A stretch of DNA of 58,005 nt from an uncultured Victivallales bacterium (GCA_944390795.1 CALXRI010000019.1:1-58005), one strand, 5' to 3'; counted from the stretch's first letter, positions 18,393-27,709 are shown. The notes: generated by a model from the letters alone, not told the origin. Program-made: numbers and translations.

Positions 18393-19787
18393 CTACTCCG
18401 CCGGCTCAATAATTTCGAGACCTGTTCTGCGCGACGCCTTCAGAAAGACAAGATCGCCCTTGCGCACCTTCGCGCGGACAGGTTCCACGGCGGCGGATGC
18501 GGAGGGATATGCCGCAATGTTTTTCCGGGAGACAAGCTCCATTACCGCGACAGCCTTGCTCATGTGCCTCCCGACGGCGGCAATTTCCGCCTCGGGAAAT
18601 ATCCGGCGGGCATAGGAAAGAACCTTGAGATGCTCCTTCAGAGCCGTCCGTCCGATTTCCCCCATGTCGCCGAGTACAAGCAGCAGATGATTTTCATCGG
18701 CGAATTCGCCCAGCCATTCCAGGGAGGCGCGCATGCTGTCCGGATTGGCGTTGTAGGCATCGTTGATCCAGGTCGCCCCCGCGTGTTCCGTGACGCGCAT
18801 CCGCAGCCCGGGAAGGCGTGTTTCCGCGATGCCTTCGGCAATCTGCGCAAGCGGAATTCCGAAGGCAATCCCCACGGCCGCCGCCCCCGCCGCATTGCAT
18901 GCCTGATGTCGCCCGGAAAGTCCCCATTCTACGGCGGCGCGTTCTCCGTTCTCATGATTGATGAGTTCAAACGAGCTGCCGCGAATGTTTCCACCCTTGT
19001 AAACGACTTCCAGAGTCGCCTTGTCCGAATATCCGAACGTCAGGATTTGCGCCGCATGTCCTGCGGCGGCGCGCAGAATGCCGTTTCCGGGCGAGGTCTG
19101 CGGGATGACCGCCGTCCCGTCCTTGGAAAGCGCCATAAGGATATGCGACTTCTCCGTCGCCACGCCGTCAAGAGTTTTCAGATATTCCAGATGGCAGCTC
19201 CCGATGGAGACCACCAGTGAGACATCCGGCTCGGCGATCCGGGCAATCGGCTCAATCTCCCCGAAATGATTGGTTCCCATTTCCAGAATGCAGATTTTAT
19301 GCTTGTCCGTCAAACGCATGAGATTCTGCGGCACGCCGATCTGGTTGTTGGTGTTACCCTCCGTCGCAAGGACATGCTCCGCTCCGTAAACGTGCGAAAA
19401 GATGGCGCGAAGCGCCTCTTTCGCGCTGGTTTTTCCGCTGGAACCGGTCAGAGCGATCACCTTGAGATCCTTGAAGCGGCGGCGGTAGAGATGCGCAAGC
19501 TTCTGATAGACAAGCAGGGGGGAATCAACCAGAATCGCCGGGACACCGGGCGGAAGAAGGGAAATTTTCCCCTTTTCAATGCAGAGCAGAACCGCACCTG
19601 ACGCAATCGCCTGGCGCAGATAGTCGTGTCCGTCAAAGTTTTCTCCGGAAAGCGCGATGAAAAGACCGTTCTTCATCGGCTTACGGGAATCCGTGGAAAG
19701 AGAATCAACGGAAATGTGGAAGTCCGAAACATTGACGAACTCGCCACCCGATGCATTTAAAATTTCACCGAAGGAAAACAGCGGCAT
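18393..19787 (-). CDS. murF: UDP-MurNAc-tripeptide D-Ala-D-Ala ligase
   Basis: A 464-residue Mur ligase that attaches D-Ala-D-Ala and completes the UDP-MurNAc pentapeptide. The ATP loop is TGSSGKTS (about 113-120). LEMGTNHFGEI and WINDAYNANPDSM are the typical middle and C-terminal motifs. The start at 19787 follows a GGGAG site. It lies 29 bp behind the UDP-xylose-synthase-like gene and directly ahead of murE, a pair usually found in the dcw cluster but here separated from mraZ/ftsW by about 16 kb. Confidence 0.97.
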   Translation of the reverse strand: MPLFSFGEILNASGGEFVNVSDFHISVDSLSTDSRKPMKNGLFIALSGENFDGHDYLRQAIASGAVLLCIEKGKISLLPPGVPAILVDSPLLVYQKLAHLYRRRFKDLKVIALTGSSGKTSAKEALRAIFSHVYGAEHVLATEGNTNNQIGVPQNLMRLTDKHKICILEMGTNHFGEIEPIARIAEPDVSLVVSIGSCHLEYLKTLDGVATEKSHILMALSKDGTAVIPQTSPGNGILRAAAGHAAQILTFGYSDKATLEVVYKGGNIRGSSFELINHENGERAAVEWGLSGRHQACNAAGAAAVGIAFGIPLAQIAEGIAETRLPGLRMRVTEHAGATWINDAYNANPDSMRASLEWLGEFADENHLLLVLGDMGEIGRTALKEHLKVLSYARRIFPEAEIAAVGRHMSKAVAVMELVSRKNIAAYPSASAAVEPVRAKVRKGDLVFLKASRRTGLEIIEPAE

Positions 19788-19816
19788 TCCGACACTCTCC
19801 CGTATTTCCGATTGCG

Positions 19817-20776
19817 CTAGTGATTTCGGTTCCGGTTCCGGATCAGATCGGAAAAATAGGCGATCGTCCAGGTAAGCCCCTCGTCCAGAGCGATTTCAGG
19901 CTTCCATGCAAGAACCTTCTTCGCCAGCGAGATGTCCGGCCTGCGCTTGACGGGATCGTCCTGCGGCAGCTCCCGGAACACCAGCTTCGACCGGCTTCCG
20001 GTCAGTTCGATCACCTTTTCGGCGAGCTGGCGGACGGTGAACTCCTGCGGATTGCCGAGATTCACGGGACCGGAGAAGGATTTCGGCGTTTTCATGACAC
20101 GCACCAGCGCTTCCACGAGATCGGAAACATAGCAGAAACTGCGGGTCTGGGAACCGTCTCCGTACAGCGTGATGTCCTTCTTCATCAGCGCCTGCATGAT
20201 GAAATTGCTCACGACGCGCCCGTCGTTCGGGTGCATGCGCGGCCCGTAGGTGTTGAAAATGCGGACGACCTTGGTGTCCAGTCCGTACTGTCTGCGGTAG
20301 TCGAAAAACAGCGTTTCGGCGCACCGCTTCCCCTCGTCATAGCAGCTCCGCACGCCGATGGGATTCACATTGCCCCAGTAGGACTCCTTCTGCGGATGCA
20401 CTTTCGGATCGCCGTAGACCTCGGATGTGGACGCCTGAAGGATCGGAATCCGGAGGCGCCGCGCAAGCTCCAGCATGTTCATCGCGCCGAGCACATTGGT
20501 CCGCGCGGTCTGCACCGGGTCATGCTGATAGTGAACCGGGGACGCCGGGCATGCCAGGTTGAAAATCGCGTTGACCTCCAGACTGATCGGCACGGTGATG
20601 TCGTGACGGATCAGTTCAAACGAGGGATTGGCGAGCAGATGGCGGATATTGTCCTTGGCCCCCGTGAAAAAGTTGTCCAGACAGATGACGTCCATCCCTT
20701 CCGAGAGAAGCCGTTCGCAGAGATGGGAGCCGATGAAGCCGCCTCCGCCGGTGACAAGAACCGTTTTGTTGTTCAT
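19817..20776 (-). CDS. UDP-glucuronate decarboxylase (UDP-xylose synthase)-like SDR
   Basis: A 319-residue extended short-chain dehydrogenase. The NAD-binding motif is [10 protein letters not shown] at residues 9-18. The catalytic set is Ser/Thr in [10 protein letters not shown], Tyr146 and Lys150 (SCYDEGKR). The run [19 protein letters not shown] and the DNFFTG motif are characteristic of UDP-glucuronate decarboxylases, which make UDP-xylose. It would supply a pentose donor for surface glycans. The start at 20776 follows CCGGAG. It is embedded between a lipoprotein gene (15 bp) and murF (29 bp), which suggests joint expression with envelope synthesis. Confidence 0.9.
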   Translation of the reverse strand: MNNKTVLVTGGGGFIGSHLCERLLSEGMDVICLDNFFTGAKDNIRHLLANPSFELIRHDITVPISLEVNAIFNLACPASPVHYQHDPVQTARTNVLGAMNMLELARRLRIPILQASTSEVYGDPKVHPQKESYWGNVNPIGVRSCYDEGKRCAETLFFDYRRQYGLDTKVVRIFNTYGPRMHPNDGRVVSNFIMQALMKKDITLYGDGSQTRSFCYVSDLVEALVRVMKTPKSFSGPVNLGNPQEFTVRQLAEKVIELTGSRSKLVFRELPQDDPVKRRPDISLAKKVLAWKPEIALDEGLTWTIAYFSDLIRNRNRNH

Positions 20777-20791
20777 CTCGTGCGCTCCGGA

Positions 20792-21364
20792 TCAGATTTC
20801 GATGATCTCGACGACCCGGTTCCCGAAAAACACGATTTTTCTGGAAACGCCGTTGTCCGTCCAGTAGGTCCAGGTGTCGACGGACTCCACCGGCGTCCGC
20901 ATGGCGGGCGGCGGGCCGAACGCGAGAAGCACTTCGTTGCGCGTCATGCCCTTTTCCACGATTCCGCGCTTGATCTTTTCATAAACGACCGGACGGATGC
21001 CCGCGGCCAGGGTCTCTCCGTTGTCAAAAACGAAAAGACGCTTGATGAACATCTCAATGGGAATGATGTTCTTGTTTTTGTCGTATATGATCTTGAAGAC
21101 CTTTCCGTCGCTGACGCGCTTGAAATTGATCTCATTTTCGTTGGCGTTTATGAAAGTGATCTCGGTGCCGAACGGAATGACGGTGCCCTTCTGGATATTG
21201 GCGCTGGGGATTTCGGATTTCTCATTCGCCCAGAGATTGTAGGCCGTATAGACCGAGGTGTATTCGGGAAGCTGAAGCACCTCCTCCGGGATCACGGTCC
21301 GTGCACAGCCCGCGGTCAGAATCAGAGTGCAAAGTGAAAGAAGCAGGGCGGTTGTTTTGTTCAT
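20792..21364 (-). CDS. Lipoprotein with BamE/SmpA-like C-terminal region
   Basis: A 190-residue lipoprotein. The signal ends in the lipobox LTAGC, so the mature protein begins with a lipidated Cys near residue 20. The middle part is a polar beta-rich domain of unknown type. The last 70 residues (GMTRNEVLLAFGPPPAM, then TWTYWTDNG and a final VVEI strand) have the order seen in BamE/SmpA-like folds: a helix starting GMT-E-V, a GPP turn, then W-rich strands. It may be an outer-membrane assembly or envelope factor. Of two nearby ATGs, 21364 is better spaced from AAAGGA than 21370. Confidence 0.75.
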   Translation of the reverse strand: MNKTTALLLSLCTLILTAGCARTVIPEEVLQLPEYTSVYTAYNLWANEKSEIPSANIQKGTVIPFGTEITFINANENEINFKRVSDGKVFKIIYDKNKNIIPIEMFIKRLFVFDNGETLAAGIRPVVYEKIKRGIVEKGMTRNEVLLAFGPPPAMRTPVESVDTWTYWTDNGVSRKIVFFGNRVVEIIEI

Positions 21365-21459
21365 TGTCATCCTTTCGACTCGTTATTGAAATGCAGGTAT
21401 GGAAATATGCACGTTCTTTTCCGGAAAGACAAGTCCGGAAGACGAAATTTTCCCGCAAA

Positions 21460-22770
21460 TCAGCGGCTGTTCCGGTTTTTCAGGAAGAGATTGACTCCCT
21501 TGAGAAGCTCCAGCGCCCGTTCAAGCTGAATGTCCTTCACGCCGCGCCCGTCTTTCGCGAGGATCCCGCCGGGCGCAGTATTGAGCCGCAGCGCAAGCAG
21601 CGCCTCCGCTCCGGGCGTCATGGGCACGATGATATCCGGCATGATGCCCTTTTCATGGATGACGCGGCGGCTCGGGGTGTAGTATTTTCCGGTCGTCAGG
21701 CGCATCGCGCCCTTGTCGGGAAGCGGAATGACCGTCTGGACCGAAGCTTTTCCGAAAGTCTTCGTCCCGAGCAGAACCGCCCGGTGGTGATCCTGAAGAC
21801 AGCCGGAGAAAATCTCCGCGGCGCTCGCGGTGTTTCCATTGACCAGCAGGACAAGCGGAATATCCGGATACTTCACCGCGTCACCCGCGTAAAAACGCTG
21901 TTTCGAGCGTTCGGACTGTCCCTCCGTATAAACCACCAGATCGCCTTTCTTCAGAAAACGGCTGCACACTTCAATTGCAGCACTCAGAAGTCCGCCGGGA
22001 TTGTTCCGCAGATCAATGACTATGCCCCGGACCTTTTTCGCGGCGAAATCCGCCAGAGCCTTGTCCAGATCCCCCGCCGTCGCCCTGGAAAAACTGGAGA
22101 TGCGGATGTAGCCGAATTCATTTCCGATCACTTTCACGCCGTGCAGCGAAGGAATTTTGATGAACGCACGAGTCAGCGTGAAATCGAAAACGGCATCGGG
22201 CTTCCGCCGGTAGACCTTCACTTTCACCTCTGTCCCCGGCGGACCTTTCAGCCGGGCGACGCAATCGCGGAACGTCATTTTCGCCACCGGACGCCCATCC
22301 ACCTCGATCAGCACATCACCGGGAAGAAGTCCCGCCTTCTGAGCGGGCGCTCCGTCGACGAGCGAAACGACCTGAACCGTATTCCCCCGCCTGGAAAGGG
22401 TCAGACCGATTCCTGCAAAGCGTCCCGCGGTGTCCTCTCTGAGGGCCCTCAGCTGCTCGGGCTCCTCATACATGCTGAACGGATCCAGCTCCTGCAGCAT
22501 TCCCCGCAGAGCGGCTTTCAGCAGTTTCCCGTCGGACACCTTCTCCCGGTCCACGTAATTTTCCCGGACAATGGCCAGGGCACGAAGAAAAAAAGCAATC
22601 TCCTTGTAAAGATGCGGATCCTGTTCGATCGCCTTCCTGACGGACGGCAGAGGCAGCGCGGGCATGGCGGACCGCTTCCCGGCGGGCGGCTCTGATTTCA
22701 CACCGGCAGATTCCGCGGACCATGCATGAAACATGCAGAAAAGGAAAAGAAAAAACAGAACTGCTCTCAT
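21460..22770 (-). CDS. S41 family C-terminal processing peptidase
   Basis: A 436-residue exported serine protease. A signal peptide covers residues 1-18, a helical region follows, then a PDZ domain (about 95-190; IGLTLSRRGNTVQVVSLVDGAP). The tail-specific protease core has the catalytic Ser in NGNTASAAEIF and the Lys in GTKTFGKASVQT. It should trim periplasmic proteins at their C-termini. The gene leads the run S41 - lipoprotein - UXS-like - murF - murE on the same strand, with a promoter at 22801-22829. The start at 22770 follows AGAGGAC. Confidence 0.93.
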   Translation of the reverse strand: MRAVLFFLFLFCMFHAWSAESAGVKSEPPAGKRSAMPALPLPSVRKAIEQDPHLYKEIAFFLRALAIVRENYVDREKVSDGKLLKAALRGMLQELDPFSMYEEPEQLRALREDTAGRFAGIGLTLSRRGNTVQVVSLVDGAPAQKAGLLPGDVLIEVDGRPVAKMTFRDCVARLKGPPGTEVKVKVYRRKPDAVFDFTLTRAFIKIPSLHGVKVIGNEFGYIRISSFSRATAGDLDKALADFAAKKVRGIVIDLRNNPGGLLSAAIEVCSRFLKKGDLVVYTEGQSERSKQRFYAGDAVKYPDIPLVLLVNGNTASAAEIFSGCLQDHHRAVLLGTKTFGKASVQTVIPLPDKGAMRLTTGKYYTPSRRVIHEKGIMPDIIVPMTPGAEALLALRLNTAPGGILAKDGRGVKDIQLERALELLKGVNLFLKNRNSR

Positions 22771-22800
22771 AAATGTCCTCTGGTTGCATGATGATGCGGT

Positions 22801-22829
22801 AATCTATTCTTTCCGCCGGAAAGTTTCAA
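22801..22829 (-). promoter_or_regulatory. Sigma70-like promoter for the S41-mur run
   Basis: On the minus strand TTGAAA (22824-22829), 17 bp, TAGATT (22801-22806). The start codon of the S41 gene is 31 bp downstream of the -10. Confidence 0.55.
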
Positions 22830-22901
22830 GCGCCGGGAGGGATTTGCATTTCGAAAACCGGGAAAAATCCCGTTTCGCGGATATCTCGCATCCCGGACAG
22901 C

Positions 22902-22939
22902 AAAAAATCCCGGCAGCGGGAAAGGCCTGCGCCGGGATT
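22902..22939 (-). terminator. Rho-independent terminator of the Gfo/Idh gene
   Basis: A perfect 9-bp stem (22906-22914 and 22931-22939), 16-base loop, followed on the minus strand by TTTTTT. It lies 30 bp after the stop codon of the gene at 22969. Confidence 0.8.
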
Positions 22940-22968
22940 CCATTCCGATAAAAAACAGGAAGGAGGCG

Positions 22969-24135
22969 TTATTTCTTCACCTGATTGTTTTCAAAATACT
23001 CGATGATCTCACGGGGAAGCGGAGGAACGTCCTGCCGGTTGCACCCGTGCCGCATGGAGTAATGGCCGAGAACGCCTGTCGCCACGGAGTTGCGGGCGGC
23101 AACCGGGGAGGTGTTCGTTTTGGCGCCGTGCATGACGAAGTCGAGGAAGTTGTCCACAATCGGACCGTCCGCGCCGCCGTGTCCGCCGACCGCGGGTTTC
23201 ACATGATAGATGATGTCCGGCGTGGAACGCGGTCCGCGGCGGGTCCAGACATGCACATAGCAGTCTCCGCTGTCGCCGATGTTTTCAATTCTGCCCTTTG
23301 TTCCGATGAAGGTGTAATTGCGTTCGGCGTCCGGCGCGTAGTGGCACTGCAGATAGGTTGCCTGCGCGCCGTTTTCCATCTGCATCATGATCATGTTGTG
23401 ATCTTCGACGTCGATGATCGGGGAGAATCCGGTCTGTTCCAGCGGGGGATACTGGGCGGCATCCCACTTCGCGCACCCCGGCGTTTCGGGAGAGCGTCTC
23501 GCGCACTTATTGTAAACGGAGAGCATGCCCATTCCGACAACCGATTTCGTATAGGTTCCCATCAGCCAGTGCATGACATCAATGTCGTGCGCGCCTTTCT
23601 GGAGGAGCAGACCGTTGGAATAACGCTGTTCGGAATGCCAGTCGCGGAAATAGGCGTCGCCGCCGTAGCCGATGAAATGGCGGGTCCAGCCGACCTGAAC
23701 ATCACCGATGATGCCCGACTGAATGATCTCCCGCATTTTGAGCACAACGGGAAAATGGCGCATGTTATGACCGATGAAAAGCTTGGACCCGGTTTCCATG
23801 GCGGTTCTGAGAATGCGGTCGCATCCTTCAATCGTGATCGCCATGGGTTTTTCCAGATAAATCGCCTTGCCCGCCTTGAGTGCGTCAATCGCCATCTCCT
23901 CATGCAGATAATCGGGAGTGGAAATGAAAACGGCTCCGATCTCGTCCATCTTCAGCAGTTCCCGGTAGTCCTCGAACACTTTCGCTTCGGGAAACTTCTG
24001 CTTGAACTCCTCGCGTGCAGCCGGTGCGATGTCGGCGCCGGCGACAATCGTGACGCCTTTTTCCGGCTGATGCGCCTGCCATCCGTTGTGTCCGCGCCCC
24101 CCTGTCGCGATGAGTCCCACTTTCAATGTTTCCAT
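22969..24135 (-). CDS. Gfo/Idh/MocA family oxidoreductase
   Basis: A 388-residue NAD(P)-dependent sugar oxidoreductase. The Rossmann fold starts GLIATGGRGHNGW, and the conserved EKP (YLEKPMAITIEG) carries the catalytic-region Lys. The C-terminal alpha/beta domain includes HMLDY-like elements seen as GAHDIDVMHWLMG. Inositol, glucose or amino-sugar derivatives are typical substrates; the exact one cannot be told. The start at 24135 follows GAGGAG. It is divergent from an AraC gene 150 bp away, which most likely controls it, and it ends at a strong terminator. Confidence 0.9.
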   Translation of the reverse strand: METLKVGLIATGGRGHNGWQAHQPEKGVTIVAGADIAPAAREEFKQKFPEAKVFEDYRELLKMDEIGAVFISTPDYLHEEMAIDALKAGKAIYLEKPMAITIEGCDRILRTAMETGSKLFIGHNMRHFPVVLKMREIIQSGIIGDVQVGWTRHFIGYGGDAYFRDWHSEQRYSNGLLLQKGAHDIDVMHWLMGTYTKSVVGMGMLSVYNKCARRSPETPGCAKWDAAQYPPLEQTGFSPIIDVEDHNMIMMQMENGAQATYLQCHYAPDAERNYTFIGTKGRIENIGDSGDCYVHVWTRRGPRSTPDIIYHVKPAVGGHGGADGPIVDNFLDFVMHGAKTNTSPVAARNSVATGVLGHYSMRHGCNRQDVPPLPREIIEYFENNQVKK

Positions 24136-24195
24136 TCCAAAAACTCCTCTGAAATAAGTTGGTTGGTTGATTGCTTTTTCCCTCATCCGTGATAT

Positions 24196-24223
24196 AATGT
24201 AGTATCTTTATGGGAAACATCAA
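24196..24223 (-). promoter_or_regulatory. Promoter for the Gfo/Idh gene
   Basis: Minus strand TTGATG (24218-24223), 16 bp, TACATT (24196-24201), in the 150-bp gap shared with the divergent AraC gene. Confidence 0.45.
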
Positions 24224-24285
24224 ACCGAAAGACGGATTTATCCCGGTAAAATCCATGAATAAAATATAATAAAGGATGAGCAATC

Positions 24286-25155
24286 TTGACTGAAACGAAT
24301 CAGAATCCGTCCCATGAGACAGTCTTTCCCTTTCAGTTTTTCGCGGCGACAACCGCCGCGGCGAACAGCCGGACGGGAAGCATCACGCGCACGAATTACC
24401 AGCAGTGCACCGTCGAATACGTCAGTTCCGGAGCGGGCGGTCTGGAAATCAACGGGCAGTCCTACCGGCCGGGAAAAGACAGCGTCTATGTGCTTTCCCA
24501 GTACAGCACCCACACCTACTGGCCGGACCGCGCCGATCCGTGGCAGAAACTTTTCTTCGTCATCAGCGGCGACATGATGCACTATCTGCTCCGCGCATAC
24601 GGCCTTGAGGAGGTCTATTATATCCCGAACTGTCCGGGACTGAAAAAGCATTTCGAATCCATGCTTGCAGTCAATCACAACTCTCCGGACGCCAACCGGC
24701 AGGCGGCCCTGATCTTCCACCAGTTTGTCGAGGAGGCCGCACGCATCGTGCACGGCATGACAACGGAACTCCCCCCGGAAGTCGAAGCGCTGAAGAACGC
24801 GCTGGACGAATCTCTGGAAAACGGCTTCAATCTGGAACACTACGCCGGGGAAAAAGGATTTTCCGAGGCGCATCTGATCCGCTCCTTCCGCCATGCGTTC
24901 CAGACAACGCCGTACGAATATCTGATGAATAAAAAAGTCGAAACCGCAAAACGCCTGCTGCTTTATTCCAGACTTTCTGTCAAGGAAATCGCCGCACGCC
25001 TCTCGTTTTCCGACCAGTATTATTTCTCGAATTACTTCAAGCGGAAAACCGGAGCCGCGCCGCGGACTTACCGGAATCAGTTCCCCGCACAGGCAAGACC
25101 CCCCGCGCCGGAGGAGAAAAAACCGGAGCCCTATCGGACATGCCCGGAATTCTGA
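24286..25155 (+). CDS. AraC family transcriptional regulator (TTG start)
   Basis: A 289-residue regulator with an N-terminal cupin-like sensor (about 20-130; SYRPGKDSVYVLSQYSTH) and a C-terminal double HTH (about 175-270; EKGFSEAHLIRSFRHAF, then LSVKEIAARLSFSDQYYFSNY). The frame has no ATG before the sensor domain; a TTG at 24286 sits behind AAAGGATGAG and gives the expected family length, so a TTG start is inferred. It faces away from the oxidoreductase gene at 22969-24135 and probably regulates it. Confidence 0.88.
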   Translation: MTETNQNPSHETVFPFQFFAATTAAANSRTGSITRTNYQQCTVEYVSSGAGGLEINGQSYRPGKDSVYVLSQYSTHTYWPDRADPWQKLFFVISGDMMHYLLRAYGLEEVYYIPNCPGLKKHFESMLAVNHNSPDANRQAALIFHQFVEEAARIVHGMTTELPPEVEALKNALDESLENGFNLEHYAGEKGFSEAHLIRSFRHAFQTTPYEYLMNKKVETAKRLLLYSRLSVKEIAARLSFSDQYYFSNYFKRKTGAAPRTYRNQFPAQARPPAPEEKKPEPYRTCPEF

Positions 25156-25575
25156 AGTGCGTCAAAAGACTCAGGCGCCAGGCCCGATCAGGATGACCAG
25201 CCCCGGCGCGCATAAATGCCCGGCGGCAGATTCCGGATATAGAACCGGCAATGAGGCCGGCGGCGAGTCCCCGCACATCCTCCGGCACGAACCCGACGCC
25301 CGACGCAACGGAAATCGCCAGAATCGGAATCCGCATCGCATGCCGGTCCTGCAGAAAAAGACCGGACGATTCCGGAAATACGGACAGGAATGGGAGTCTC
25401 TCCCCTGTGTCGGACATGTCCGACACATTCCTCAGGTCATGTCCGGAAGCGTCTCGTCCACGATAAAATCTGTGACGACCGCAAGAGAAACAACGCCCGT
25501 TCCCGAACCTTCTGCCTTCTCTCCGCATGCGCACAGAAGAGGGCACACGAAAACGGGGCAGACCGCGGATCCGGA
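25156..25575. other. Gene-poor gap with possible gene remnant
   Basis: No intact gene. On the minus strand the MarR frame continues past its TGA for about 45 codons with protein-like composition (GVVSLAVVTDFIVDET), and a neighbouring frame encodes a hydrophobic stretch (PILAISVASGVGFVPEDV). This may be a decayed membrane-protein gene, but no family is recognisable. A 22-bp perfect palindrome lies inside. Confidence 0.35.
25406..25427. repeat. 22-bp perfect palindrome
   Basis: TGTGTCGGACA and its exact reverse complement. It lies between the convergent AraC and MarR genes and has no T-run. It may be a transcription stop by cruciform or hairpin formation, or a protein-binding site. Half-site-like TCGGACATG and CATGTCCGG copies occur nearby at about 25136 and 25438. 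Confidence 0.7.
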
Positions 25576-26058
25576 TCACGAAGTCTCATCTTCCTGCTTC
25601 ATCCTCTCAATATCATGATTGAACCTCGTGAGAAGCTTCATCACGGTTTCATACTCCTCGCGCGAGATGTCCGCAAGAAAATCCGCAGTCACCCTGGTAA
25701 AAAAATCACCGTAGCATCCGACAATGCGCCTGCCCTGCTCGGAAAGACCGATGCAAACGGCGCGGCGGTCCACGTCGCTGGTTCTGCGATCCAGGACTCC
25801 CTGTCTCACCAGCGTATCGACAATGATCGATGCCGCTCCGGGAGTCAGGTTCACCTTTTCCGCAAGAAGCTTGAGCATTACGCCATCCGGATATTTCTCC
25901 TGAAAGGCGAAAATGGCCTTCAGAACGCGCATCTGTCCCACTGTGACATTGGCAAATTCCGCAATCTCCATATTCCGGTTCCTGTGGGCCGCCAGCTCAC
26001 GAAAGTCATCCACAAGATTGAACAGCAAACGCCAGAAATCCATTGCTTCGGGCTTCAT
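25576..26058 (-). CDS. MarR family transcriptional regulator
   Basis: A 160-residue winged-helix regulator. The DNA-binding part includes VTVGQMRVLKAIFAF, LLAEKVNLTPGAASIIVDTL as the recognition region and the wing LDRRTSDVDRRAVCIGLSEQG with its usual D-x-R-D-R. Helices at both ends would form the dimer. The ligand is unknown. The start at 26058 follows GAGGAG; longer upstream frames run into AT-rich sequence and lack a ribosome site. No obvious target gene is divergent from it, and the next gene upstream (a sulfhydrylase) runs the same way. Confidence 0.88.
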   Translation of the reverse strand: MKPEAMDFWRLLFNLVDDFRELAAHRNRNMEIAEFANVTVGQMRVLKAIFAFQEKYPDGVMLKLLAEKVNLTPGAASIIVDTLVRQGVLDRRTSDVDRRAVCIGLSEQGRRIVGCYGDFFTRVTADFLADISREEYETVMKLLTRFNHDIERMKQEDETS

Positions 26059-26346
26059 TTCAGGATGCTCCTCAGAGAATATTTCATTTTTTAAATTATT
26101 TTGAGCGTAAATATATTGCATTTCGTTCTGAAAAGCAATTTTGAAAAAATTTTTTTTGAAAAAACATTTCTGTTGAAGCGCCGGAGAAAAAACAGAGTCC
26201 ATGCAGCCGGGAAACAAGACCGGCAGAGGGACCTGCAAACAGGAATACGGAAACGCCGTGTGGAAAATTGCGGCGCAGCGCCGTCTCCGGGAAAACCGTT
26301 TCTGATGCGGCAAACGCCGGGAGGCGACACTGCCCGGGAGATCATG

Positions 26347-27624
26347 CTATGCCTGACGCAGAGCCTGGTCGAAATCCGCCTTCAGATCATCGATATGCTC
26401 AATGCCGACGGAAACGCGGATCAGATCCGAGGACACGCCGGCGGCGATCAGCTCCTGCTCGCTGAGCTGACGGTGCGTCATGCTCGCCGGATGCAGCACT
26501 CCGGTGCGGATGTCCGCGACATGCACGACGATCGCAGCGATTTTCAGACTGTTCATCACCTTTTCCCCGGCAGCCTTGCCGCCCTTGACGCCGAAACAGA
26601 GCACGCCGCTTGCGCCGCGCGGCATATACTTCTGCGCCAGCGCATGCTGCGGACTGGATTTCAATCCGGGATAATTCACCCACGCCACCTTCGGATGGGA
26701 TTCCAGAAACTCCGCCAGCGCAAGCGCATTCTGGCAGTGCCGCTCCATTCTGACATGCAGAGTCTCGACGCCGATCATCGAAAGAAATGCGTTGAACGGC
26801 ATCATCGGCGTTCCGATATCGCGAATCCACTGGACACGCAGTTTCACGGAATACGGCGCCTCCGGGAAATTCTTCGTATAGACAAGCCCGTGATAGCTTT
26901 CATCCGGATTGATGAATTCCGGGAATCTGCCGTTGCTCCAGTCGAATCCGCCTTTTTCGACGACAATTCCGCCGACGCTGGTGGCGTGTCCGTCGATGTA
27001 CTTCGTGGTGGAGTGCGTCACGATATCCGCGCCGAACTCGAACGGACGGCAGAGAAACGGCGTCGGGAATGTGTTGTCCACGATCAGCGGAAGCCCGTGC
27101 CGGTGGGCGGCCTGTGCCATTTTTTCGATATCCAGGACGATCAGCGCGGGGTTTGCGAGCACTTCGGCGAAAATCGCCTTCGTGTTCGGCCGGATTGCCG
27201 CCTCGAGCTCCCCGATCGGAGCATCGGGCAGGACAAAGGTGAATTCCACGCCCATTTTCTTCAGCGTATTGGAGAACAGCGAGACCGTTCCGCCATACAG
27301 ACTGGAAATCGCCACAATGTGATCGCCGCTGCGCGCTATGTTCATGATCGCCAGCGTGTTCGCGTTCTGACCGGAACTCGTCGCGACTGCGGCGACGCCG
27401 CCTTCCAGCGCGGCGATCTTCTTTTCAAAGCAGTCCACCGTGGGATTGGCGAGCCGCGTATAGAAGAATCCGGGACGTTTCAGATCGAACAGGTCGGCGA
27501 CGCTCTGTGCGTCGTCGTATTTGTAGGTCGTGCTCTGCGCAATCGGCGCCACGCGCGGGCCGCCGTTTTCCGGCGTGTACCCGGCCTGCACGGCCAGGGT
27601 TTCCAGCTTCAGTTTCTGATTCAT
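26347..27624 (-). CDS. metY: O-acetylhomoserine (thiol)-lyase
   Basis: A 425-residue PLP enzyme of the Cys/Met metabolism family that makes homocysteine from O-acetylhomoserine and sulfide. It opens with LETLAVQAGYTPENGG and PIAQSTTYKY, has the cofactor phosphate-binding YTRLANPT segment, and the Schiff-base lysine in THSTTKYIDGH. The length and the insert near residues 260-300 fit MetY rather than the shorter MetB/MetC. The start at 27624 follows AGGAGG by seven bases. It lies 119 bp downstream of the SIS-domain gene on the same strand, but a weak terminator-like hairpin separates them, so it may be an independent unit. No SAM-box-like leader is visible. Confidence 0.9.
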   Translation of the reverse strand: MNQKLKLETLAVQAGYTPENGGPRVAPIAQSTTYKYDDAQSVADLFDLKRPGFFYTRLANPTVDCFEKKIAALEGGVAAVATSSGQNANTLAIMNIARSGDHIVAISSLYGGTVSLFSNTLKKMGVEFTFVLPDAPIGELEAAIRPNTKAIFAEVLANPALIVLDIEKMAQAAHRHGLPLIVDNTFPTPFLCRPFEFGADIVTHSTTKYIDGHATSVGGIVVEKGGFDWSNGRFPEFINPDESYHGLVYTKNFPEAPYSVKLRVQWIRDIGTPMMPFNAFLSMIGVETLHVRMERHCQNALALAEFLESHPKVAWVNYPGLKSSPQHALAQKYMPRGASGVLCFGVKGGKAAGEKVMNSLKIAAIVVHVADIRTGVLHPASMTHRQLSEQELIAAGVSSDLIRVSVGIEHIDDLKADFDQALRQA

Positions 27625-27709
27625 GCTTCCGCCTCCTTGTTTCGTAGCCAAGTCGGAAATATACCGTCATCCGCCGCCGATTTCAACAGAAAAACAGTCC
27701 GGAAGAAAG

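Noticed and set aside
24265-24270. TATAAT directly ahead of the TTG-start AraC gene as its -10 box
   Set aside because: It abuts the ribosome binding site; transcription starting there would remove that site, so it cannot serve this start codon.
25037-25579. Long minus-strand frame covering the AraC-MarR gap
   Set aside because: It overlaps the AraC gene end, is Arg-rich and has no ribosome site or recognisable motif. Only a short hydrophobic part looks protein-like, in keeping with a decayed gene at best.
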